From NCBI GenBank assembly GCA_026770585.1, contig MU646327.1:641314-659600 (forward strand): DNA of 18,287 nucleotides, given 5' to 3'. Below, piece by piece: positions 7,289 to 12,950 of the stretch (position 1 is its first letter; every line of letters starts with the position of its first letter). This DNA comes from Baffinella frigidus. Lineage: Eukaryota; Cryptophyceae; Cryptomonadales; Baffinellaceae. The translations under genes and the position numbers were made by a program. The notes below the pieces were generated by a model, which was not told the origin of the DNA, made no database searches, and saw nothing but the letters and a program-made list of their open reading frames with translations.

Positions 7289-7501
7289 TTGATGGTCACA
7301 GCACTGTACAGCTAGCTGCCCCCTCCTGCCGCCCCCGCGAATAAGGAAGGTCTCCCGGAAGACGTGCCGCATGAGCAGCGGACGGACATCCACATGTAGA
7401 TGACATCCATTCACTCCACCGCTACACCCGCTAGTGGAGGCGCACAGAATTGCCGTTTCCAACAGGCTCGCCCTTTATTCGATCACCATCCAAGAACACT
7501 C
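7080..7501. mobile_element. TIR-bounded segment, 33-bp arms
   Basis: GAGTGTTGTTGGATGGTGAT... (7080-7112) and its reverse complement (7469-7501) agree over 33 bp with one mismatch and enclose 422 bp. The right end of the MULE-like element lies inside, so the two inverted-repeat pairs interlock rather than nest. The interior has a direct repeat of CACATCCGAGG (about 7206 and 7227). I see no clear target duplication. Confidence 0.6.
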
Positions 7502-7593
7502 TGCACATTTATTCCTTGACATGTCCCTCGCGACTTGACACGTGGTTCAGTAAACTTAGCGACAAACAGGGGGCTGCGTGCGACACGGTTCTG

Positions 7594-7713
7594 TACAGGG
7601 GTACCTCGCTCATAAGAAACCGCCCCCCCACTAGGACCACCATAGGACCCTAGGGATAGCCTACTGTAGGGTCCTAGGGGGGGGGCGGTTTCCTGTGAGC
7701 GAGGTACCCCTGT
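7594..7713. mobile_element. F1 TIR element, copy 7
   Basis: TACAGGGGTACCTCGCTCAT ... GTGAGCGAGGTACCCCTGT, with a C-run and CTAGGACCACCATAGGACCC core. It is followed at once by an F2 element, as at 4355. Confidence 0.9.
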
Positions 7714-7815
7714 TCCCTCCAGTGGCCAGGCAGTCAAATTTGACTGCCAAGAGGTCCTAGGCAGGTCCTAGGGCCTACGGTAGGGCGTATGAGCCTACTC
7801 GCCACTCAAGGGATA
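7713..7815. mobile_element. F2 TIR element, copy 2
   Basis: The left end is TTCCCTCCAGTGGCCA (first TA changed), the right end TCGCCACTCAAGGGATA. It contains a local palindrome GGCAGTCAAATTTGACTGCC and the family core GAGGTCCTAGGCAGGTCCTA. Its right end lies inside the minus-strand ORF at 8113-7775 and supplies the stop of that frame. Confidence 0.82.
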
Positions 7816-8225
7816 AGTAGAACCGCTCAGATTTCCGGAGATGATCTAGACCTGCTCTGATATCCACCACAGGATACTCACGCACACGTTCCTGTACACC
7901 TTCTGAATTCGCAGGGGCGGCAGAGGGGTGCAGCTGTACAGTGCAGGCGCGCTTCGATCCCCTGGTTTGACCATCAACCGACAGTAAGGATCCGTCAGAC
8001 TGTCTCTTCAGAAACTTGCTAGTTTCCTCAGCTCCGGTGCGGTACCTAGCGCGGCGCTTCCCCTCTACGGCAGGCGTCGTCGTGTTACTGTTACACACTT
8101 CAATAAAACTCATATCGCTCCAACAGTGAAGGCGCGACTAGATCTTGACCTGGTACTTGAACTTTGCCATTGCGTCGAGAAGCGGCTGCGATCACCACCA
8201 CCGTTTCGTCAGCGCTCAGACAGTC
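7775..8225 (-). pseudogene. Minus-strand gene remnant between TIR elements
   Basis: Two overlapping open frames cover unique sequence. From about 8205 down to 8101, one frame reads LSADETVVVIAAASRRNGKV and continues to ERYEFY and a stop. From the ATG at 8113, a second frame reads MSFIEVCNSNTTTPAVEGKR and continues 112 codons, its last ~13 inside an F2 element (7713-7815). Both look like real peptide sequence, so this may be one coding region broken by a frameshift near 8105, bounded by F3 and F1 ends on one side and F2 on the other. I do not recognise the protein. Confidence 0.35.
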
Positions 8226-8263
8226 CACACAGCGGACTACGAAGGGACTTCGTGAATAACCCA
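8224..8263. repeat. F3 end fragment next to F1 copy 8
   Basis: CCACACAGCGGACTACGAAG followed by GGACTTCGTGAATAACCCA is one terminus of the F3 family. The same 43-bp sequence, with four differences, restarts right after the F1 element at 8386. The F1 insertion is thus bracketed by a duplicated F3 end. Confidence 0.75.
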
Positions 8264-8386
8264 TACAGGGGTACCTCGCTTACAGGAAAGCGCCTCCACC
8301 TAGGTCCGTACAGTAGGCCTATGCCTAGGGCCCTATGGTGGTCCTAGGGGGGGTGGGGTGCTTTCTTATGAGCGAGGTACCCCTGC
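8264..8386. mobile_element. F1 TIR element, copy 8
   Basis: TACAGGGGTACCTCGCTTAC ... ATGAGCGAGGTACCCCTG, with core CCTAGGTCCGTACAGTAGGCC. It is inserted at the TA of AATAACCCATAAG in an F3 element and flanked by a 43-bp direct duplication of F3 sequence. Confidence 0.88.
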
Positions 8387-8556
8387 AGTCCACACTGCGG
8401 ACTACAAAGGGATTTCGTGAATAACCCATAAGCGATGAGACATACGACCCTACGGAAGGCAATAGCGTAGGGACACAGGGGGGTTCCTGCGGATAAGGTA
8501 CCGGAAAGGTGGCCCGATTTGGGCCGAAAATCCCTTCGTAGCCAGCTGTGTGCCAC
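8386..8556. mobile_element. F3 TIR element, copy 1
   Basis: The left end CCACACTGCGGACTACAAAG.. pairs with the right end, reversed GGCACACAGCTGGCTACGAA... The middle holds GACCCTACGGAAGGCAATAGCGTAGGGAC and an outward-pairing CCCGATTTGGGCC. It is short and non-coding. A second copy is at 10953-11155. Confidence 0.75.
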
Positions 8557-8899
8557 AGCCTCATTCCGAGACAAGACCCGTAAGGGACTATTTCACTCAA
8601 GTAGGACCTGGATTTGTACCACACCAACAGATTTCTAAGAGAGAATCCGTACAAATCCCAGGACGTGCAAAAGACAAATAACCCTTTCGGGTCCCTGGCT
8701 CTTCCCCCGCAGAGGAAGGACTTGGTTGGGGCAGCGATAGCGATAGGTTGCCGTATTTTGGCATTGTTTGGCAACGCGTGAGGTCACTGCGAAAACCAGA
8801 AGCCGGAGCGAAATATCAGTGGGGGACTGGGGTTTCGTCAAGGAAGAGTCTGCGCGGACTGGCGGGGCGATCTCAAGGAAAAGCGCCCAGATACATCGG
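8557..8899. other. Gene-free stretch; one hairpin
   Basis: CCTGGATTTGTAC (about 8608-8620) pairs with GTACAAATCCCAGG (about 8650-8663), leaving a 30-nt loop. Open frames exist on both strands, but none shows splice borders or a recognisable motif. Confidence 0.4.
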
Positions 8900-9018
8900 T
8901 ACAGGGTTACCTCGCGTACACGGAGGCGCACCCCCTAGGACCCTACAGTAAGCCTATCCATAGCACTACGGTGGTCCTGGGGGGGGGCGCGGCTCCTTAT
9001 GCGCGAGGTACCCATGTA
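8900..9018. mobile_element. F1 TIR element, copy 9 (diverged)
   Basis: TACAGGGTTACCTCGCGTAC ... TGCGCGAGGTACCCATGTA. The internal arms differ more than in other copies (CACGGAGGCGCACC), so this is probably the oldest F1 copy here. Confidence 0.8.
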
Positions 9019-9100
9019 CACGCAGGCTGAGATGAGAGGGTAGCTTCAGCTCCCACGGCGTGCCATGAAAGGGAAACTTTGATCTCCACTGCCCGTCAGC

Positions 9101-9221
9101 GAGCTCTGTCTGAGTTTTATTCTGGCTCGTCCTCGCGGCTTTCTATTCGCCCTTCTGTACTGGATTTCTGCTGTTCAACACTTTGAAGGACGAGCCAGAA
9201 TACAACTCAGGCAGAGCTAGG
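9101..9221. mobile_element. F4 TIR element, copy 2
   Basis: Ends AGCTCTGTCTGAGTTTTATT... and, reversed, AGCTCTGCCTGAGTTGTATT... pair over about 33 bp through CTGGCTCGTCCT. It is inserted directly behind the minus-strand candidate exon at 9222-9364, whose frame reads on into it. Confidence 0.85.
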
Positions 9222-9364
9222 TCATCAAAACCGCGAGGTGCGCATTTGTTGAAAATAATATGCATAGATCCTCCGTGGGTTGGGGGGCGCACCCGGATGG
9301 TCTTTTTACTGGGAGCATCCGGGAAGAGGTCCTTGACAAACGCCATTTCCAGCCCAAGAATCAT
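9222..9364 (-). CDS. Candidate exon (MILGLEMAFVKDLFPDAPSK...)
   Basis: On the minus strand a good 3' splice site (TGCCTTGCTCGCAG) precedes 48 codons in phase 0. They start MILGLEMAFVKDLFPDAPSK, go on through TIRVRPPTHGGSMHIIFNK, and end near CAPRGFDD, where F4 copy 2 begins. The composition looks like a normal globular protein. The frame runs on into the element and stops at 9143. Either the element truncated the gene or a donor lies hidden near the junction. I do not recognise the family, and no partner exon is certain. Confidence 0.45.
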
Positions 9365-9449
9365 CTGCGAGCAAGGCACGATGCTGAGGCATCGAGAGAG
9401 AGAGAGGGGGGAAGGGAGAAATGGAGTGGGTTGGTGGTGGGAAGATAGT

Positions 9450-9490
9450 CAACATAGCGGACTGCGAAGGGATTTCGTGAATAACCCTTA
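9450..9490. repeat. F3 end fragment (solo terminus)
   Basis: ACATAGCGGACTGCGAAGGG then ATTTCGTGAATAACCC is an F3 left terminus with no matching right end nearby. Confidence 0.7.
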
Positions 9491-9544
9491 GTGCTGCACC
9501 GGTCAGCACCACACGCGCACGTGCGGGGCCCGCGAGATTCGTGC

Positions 9545-9649
9545 TATCCCTTAAGTAGCCATGGGGTCAAAATTGACCCCAACGAGGTCCTAGGCAGGTC
9601 CTAGGGCCCTACGGGTATGGCGTATGAGCCTACTGGCCACTTAGGGATA
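9545..9649. mobile_element. F2 TIR element, copy 3
   Basis: TATCCCTTAAGTAGCCATGG ... GGCCACTTAGGGATA, with the palindrome ATGGGGTCAAAATTGACCCC inside the left arm and the core GAGGTCCTAGGCAGGTCCTA. It is preceded by CCCGCGAGATTCGTGC, which also precedes the partial F2 at 9745. Confidence 0.85.
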
Positions 9650-9744
9650 CGGGGCACCCACGGCGAGCACGCGCAAATAAATCGCGCCCGCGCCTGCTCG
9701 GTGATCTGAAACCTCGGGATCTTCAACACCCGCGAGATTCGTGC
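9650..9744 (-). pseudogene. Exon-like fragment between two F2 copies
   Basis: The minus strand reads SRVLKIPRFQITEQARARFI and then CACSPWVPR without a stop. The end sequence CCCGCGAGATTCGTGC (+ strand) is repeated at 9529-9544. It is probably exon debris moved or duplicated together with F2. No splice borders are clear. Confidence 0.3.
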
Positions 9745-9795
9745 TATCCCTCAAGTGACCATGGGGTCAAAATTGACCCCGACGAGGTCCTGGGC
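9745..9795. mobile_element. F2 TIR element, copy 4 (right part missing)
   Basis: TATCCCTCAAGTGACCATGG continues with the GTCAAAATTGACCCC palindrome and GAGGTCCTGGGCA, then the match stops. Only the left half is present, preceded by the same 16-bp flank as copy 3. Confidence 0.75.
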
Positions 9796-10024
9796 AAATC
9801 GTCACACCAACCACGCCAGGGCACTAGTAGGAACTTCAGATACAAGTCTGGTTTTAATTTGTACTGTTTTTTCCCCTCAGAATCAGGTGAAAGCTCGGGC
9901 GTGGCAAGGGCGAGGAGCTGTGTTTCACCGTAAAAGGCAGACTAATTCAGTTCCGCGAAACGAAACGTCGCGCTCTGAAATTCCAACGTGTGCCCTGGCG
10001 TGGCCTGCAGCCAAAGTCACTAGC
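9796..10024. other. Gene-free stretch
   Basis: A pyrimidine-rich tract (TGTACTGTTTTTTCCCCTCAG, about 9862-9882) looks like a plus-strand 3' splice site, but no convincing exon follows. It also holds the ACTAATTCAGTTCC motif shared with the TIR element of gene 1's intron. Confidence 0.35.
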
Positions 10025-10141
10025 CACATAAACACAGACCTGCACTTTCTCAACAGCAGCACCCATCCCCTGACCCGCACCCGCACCCCCGCCCTCTCCC
10101 GCGGGCCCAGCGATAGTCAGGCGGCATGGGACGGGTTTCCA
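10025..10141 (-). pseudogene. Decayed exon fragment (LTLETRPMPPDYRW), copy i
   Basis: On the minus strand LTLETRPMPPDYRW is followed by a ~41-nt GC-rich insertion (GCCCGCGGGAGAGGGCGGGG...). Then comes GGGTGCTGCTGTTGAGAAAG, the continuation found uninterrupted in the copies at 10395-10480 and 10678-10772. The insertion disrupts the frame. Confidence 0.5.
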
Positions 10142-10185
10142 GCGTCAATCGAGTAAATACAGGCCTGCATTTTCACAAGATAAAT

Positions 10186-10394
10186 AGAGCTGGTCTCTCA
10201 TGAGTTGACACTTTTCGGACCTCGAAAAACTTCTAAACTTCCAAACTCTTTTAGTCAACTCGTACGAAATTTACCACAGCGTAAATTTCTTACAATTTCG
10301 CTGTAGTAAATTTCAGGTGAGTTGACTAAAAGAGTTTGGAAGTTTGGAAGTTTTTCGAGGTCCGAAAAGTGTCAACTCATGAGAGACCAGCTCT
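10186..10394. mobile_element. Near-perfect 209-bp foldback element
   Basis: Arms 10186-10260 and 10320-10394 are 75-bp inverted repeats with one mismatch (AGAGCTGGTCTCTCATGAGT...). The 59-nt middle pairs further (AAATTTACCACAGCG / CGCTGTAGTAAATTT). The near identity of the arms implies a young insertion or arm correction. The left flank TACAGGCCTGCATTTTCACA is repeated right after the element as ACAGGCCTGCACTTTCATAA, so it sits at a host duplication junction. Confidence 0.92.
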
Positions 10395-10480
10395 ACAGGC
10401 CTGCACTTTCATAACAGCAGCACCCAGCGATAGTCCGGCAGCATGAGACGGGTTTCCAGCGTGAGGCCATAGTGCTGGCC
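10395..10480 (-). pseudogene. Decayed exon fragment (QHYGLTLETRLMLPDYRW), copy ii
   Basis: The minus strand reads QHYGLTLETRLMLPDYRWVL, then LL and a stop where the other copies have GK. Upstream codons (VPSSLGSG) extend the open frame. The foldback element joins its 3' side. Confidence 0.5.
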
Positions 10481-10547
10481 GCTGCCGAGCGAGGACGGGA
10501 CACAATTTTAAAGGGGTTTAACAACTTTCCCCTGCATCGTGAAGGAA

Positions 10548-10670
10548 CTGGACTTTTAAAAACGTGCTTCTTTCGCTCGACAGCGGTTGACCTTTTTTAT
10601 CTCGTCGGAAGTGCCGAAGGCGTGGCCCGCTATCAAGCGAAAGAAACACGTTTGTAAAAACCAGGTCCAG
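10548..10670. mobile_element. TIR element carrying a captured exon fragment
   Basis: Left arm CTGGACTTTTAAAAACGTGC.. and right arm, reversed, CTGGACCTGGTTTTTACAAA.. pair through TTCTTTCGCTYGAYAGCGG (about 35-40 bp). The interior 10587-10625 (TTGACCTTTTTTATCTCGTC...) closely matches part of the exon at 10779-10856, which lies about 150 bp away in the same orientation. Interior and source differ by a few substitutions and a ~6-nt deletion. Confidence 0.7.
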
Positions 10671-10677
10671 ATCCTGG

Positions 10678-10772
10678 ACCACATAAATACAGGCCTGCAC
10701 TTTCCCAACAGCAGCACCCAGCGATAGTCCGGCGGCACGAGCTGGGTGTCCAGCGTGAATCCAGAGTGGTGG
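10678..10772 (-). pseudogene. Exon fragment (FTLDTQLVPPDYRWVLLLGK), copy iii
   Basis: This is the best-preserved of the three copies: the minus strand reads HHSGFTLDTQLVPPDYRW and VLLLGKC before a possible donor. It lies only a few bases 3' of the exon at 10779-10856 but in another reading frame. The two were probably separate exons, or the join was made by a deletion. Confidence 0.45.
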
Positions 10773-10778
10773 ATTGAC

Positions 10779-10856
10779 CTTCTTCATCTCGTCGGACGTG
10801 ACGAAGGCGGTGGGCGTGGTTTTGTAGGCCTCTGTCCCCAGGAAGCCTGCCAGCGC
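10779..10856 (-). CDS. Candidate 26-codon exon (ALAGFLGTEAYKTTPTAFVT...)
   Basis: On the minus strand GCACGGCAG precedes 78 nt in phase 0 encoding ALAGFLGTEAYKTTPTAFVT then SDEMKK, followed by the donor-like AAG|GTCAAT. Splice borders and amino-acid composition support a true exon or recent remnant. Its sequence was copied into the TIR element at 10548-10670. Function not recognised. Partner exons may include those at 9222-9364 and the PDYRW copies, but this is not shown. Confidence 0.45.
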
Positions 10857-10952
10857 CTGCCGTGCACCCCCCCATTTATTATCATCATTTATTTGGTTCA
10901 CGAGAGGCTCACGGGTTGTTACCGCGGGGACCGCATCTGTTGCCCACGGAAA

Positions 10953-11155
10953 CCCACACACCGGGCTACCAAGGGATTTTCGGGCTCTGAGAGCCCGAGT
11001 TTCCGACATCGTTTCCGTAGGGACATAGTGGACCGTATCCGTAGGAACCCCCCTATGTCCCTACGGATTGCCTACCGTAGGGTCCTACGGATTGCCTACC
11101 GTAGGGTCTTATCGCTTCAGGGTGATTCAAAATCCCTTCGAAGTCCGCTGTGTGG
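10953..11155. mobile_element. F3 TIR element, copy 2
   Basis: CCACACACCGGGCTACCAAG.. and, reversed, CCACACAGCGGACTTCGAAG.. are the ends, both continuing GGATTTT. The middle has tandem ATTGCCTACCGTAGGGTC units and CCCTACGG/CCGTAGGG foldbacks like copy 1. Confidence 0.8.
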
Positions 11156-11615
11156 AATCAAACAATGTTGATATTTTAGTACCATCTTCGTCAACTTTTA
11201 TATTGTTTCATTCTTTTCGTGGCCAACAGAAGGAAACCGCTCTACTGAGGGTAACCGATGCAGGCTATCCACGTGAGACAGTGGTGCACAAGGCACAGTA
11301 GCTGGTTTGAGCGGGTGATGTCAGGGTTGGCTGAGCACAGTTGCGGAGCTATTGGAGCCATTACAGCCATTGGAGCCATTCGAGCTATTCGAGCTATTCG
11401 AGCTATTGGCGCGTGTACGATAATGCGGAGGTTAGTGGAGCACCGAGGAGCTGTACCGAAGGATGCAGATTCAGAGATAGTCAGTCAGGGGCCAGGGGCC
11501 AGGGGGCGTGGAGGAGCGTGCACATGATCTCAGCGCACGTACCCCTCGGTGTGTTTCGTGAACCCCTCCGAGCACGCTCCTTTGCATCATTTTCGTCAAA
11601 CACGAGAGACAATGA
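11156..11615. repeat. Spacer with 9-bp minisatellite; no gene
   Basis: About seven 9-bp units of the type GAGCYATTS lie at 11347-11408 (GGAGCCATT, ACAGCCATT, CGAGCTATT). They produce an artificial AIGAIRAIRAI frame. A small GGCCAGGGGCCAGGGG repeat is at about 11489-11505. This is the region downstream of gene 2, and I see no exon. Confidence 0.7.
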
Positions 11616-11734
11616 CTAGCTCTGCCTGAGTAAAAATAGGCTCGCCACAAAAAGATTTTAGTTGGCTTGTTGTACTGGAGTTTCTGCTCTCAATGTATTC
11701 TACGACGCGCCCAGTTTGACGCAGGCAGAGCTAG
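11616..11734. mobile_element. F4 TIR element, copy 3, at the 3' end of gene 2
   Basis: Ends CTAGCTCTGCCTGAGTAAAA... and, reversed, CTAGCTCTGCCTGCGTCAAA... On the minus strand its first bases CTAG complete the last codon of gene 2 (TTC) and give its TAG stop at 11733-11731. Confidence 0.85.
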
Positions 11735-12646
11735 AAGGTGGCGCGGGCTGAGACCAATGCAGCCTTCTTCTTGGTTTCGGTCGAGTAGAAGGTGTGGTAC
11801 TTTGTTATGTTCGAGACGAGCAGCCCCAGCACGTCTCCCTGCGTGCACGCACGCGCCCAGGGGTTAGTGATCGGGGGTTAGGGTTTAGGGGTTTAGGGTT
11901 TAGGGGTTTAGGGGTTGAGGTTTAGGGGTTTAGGTCACAGGGTTTAGGGTTTAGGGTATAGGGTTTGGGGTTTGGGGTTTGGGGTTTTAGACTTCAGGGT
12001 TCAGGGTTCAGGGTTCAGGGTTTGGGCGCACCTGCTGGAGGAGGTCCATGATGCGGTCCTCGGGGAGGTCTTCGAGCTTCTCGAGGATGGTGGCAAGGTA
12101 CGAGATCGCGAGCGCCTCCTGGCGCCGCTCGGCGTCGGGCGACTTGACCATCTCGGGGTGCGAGAGCGAGAACTTGAGCGTCTCCGAGAGGTGCTCGAGC
12201 AGCTCGACGATGTCGAGCGTCTGGAGGGATTCGATGGAGCAGAGCGCGCAGCTTAGCAGGAGCCCTAACGCCTGCTCATATAGAGCCGCCTTGATCTTGA
12301 TCGTGCCGAGATCGTCGAAGCGGTGGTTGGGCTCCGACGCCTTGGCTGCCGCCAAGGACTGCGCGAACTTCTCGTTGCGCTGATTCGTCTTGAAGTCCGT
12401 GAGCAGCCGCAACATCAGGTTCAATTTCCCCTCCTCCAGCATGTACCGCACGATCAGCTCGCTCCGCTCCCACAGCGTTCCGTCGACCCCCCCCCCAGAC
12501 TCCTTGGCCTTCTTCTGCTCGTCGATTGCCATGTCGGTGACGCTCTGGATCGACGTCAGCATCGCGAACCAGCGGCTTGAAAACATCGGGACCGGCGTCA
12601 TCATCTTCACCTCTCGCCGCCAATCCAGCGGTACTCCGGCCGCCAT
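11731..12646 (-). CDS. Gene 2: alpha-helical protein, 2 exons
   Basis: Exons 12646-12032 and 11838-11731 join in phase 0 across a 193-nt intron (donor CAG|GTGCGC, acceptor CACGCAG|GGAGAC). The product has 240 residues: 205 from exon 1, then GDVLGLLVSNITKYHTFYST and 15 more before TAG. The ATG at 12646 has A at -3 and G at +4. The sequence is rich in amphipathic helices with Leu spacing (ELIVRYMLEEGKLNLMLRLL, DIVELLEHLSETLKFSLSHP, ISYLATILEKLEDLPEDRIM), as in armadillo/HEAT-like or other all-helical scaffolds. No catalytic motif or membrane segment is visible. I do not recognise the family. The stop codon is contributed by an F4 TIR element, so the ancestral C-terminus may have been longer. 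It is transcribed divergently from gene 3. Confidence 0.83.
11839..12031 (-). other. Gene 2 intron made of telomere-like repeats
   Basis: Of 193 nt, about 145 are degenerate CCCTAAA/CCCTGAA units on the sense (minus) strand, starting right behind the donor. Near the acceptor is a unique GGGCGCGTGCGTGCACGCAG. The repeat orientation relative to transcription matches most introns of gene 3, although the genes are on opposite strands. Confidence 0.85.
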
Positions 12647-12950
12647 TCTACAACCCGATCCCTGCCACGCCCGGGAAAATCAGGATGTGCTTGGAGCCAT
12701 TTTTCACCGTTAAAATTCAGGCCCGCCTCGGGAAGTTTGTAAAGTGACTGCGAATCCTTTGTTCGTGGCTTCCCCAAAAACGGGATTCTCTTCCTTTATA
12801 GCCCCAAGGGCTGAACCTAGAGGGGCGCGTGCACACGGATGAGCAGCCTCATCCGCTCGAAGTGACTTAGCTACCAGCTGAGGCACTACGCAAGGCATTG
12901 CCCTCCATATCCCGGCCGTTCCTCATCGCCCTCTCAGCTGAAACATTTCG
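12647..12950. promoter_or_regulatory. Divergent promoter region of genes 2 and 3
   Basis: Only 304 bp separate the two start codons, so both promoters must lie here or overlap. A TTTATAG motif (about 12795-12801) is the only TATA-like sequence, and a small hairpin AGCCCCAAGGGCT follows. No TIR element or telomere-like array has entered this spacer, unlike almost every other spacer in the window. Confidence 0.55.

Noticed and set aside
12048-12713. Plus-strand ORFs opposite gene 2
   Set aside because: Shadows of the minus-strand exon, which has start context, splice sites and helix periodicity.
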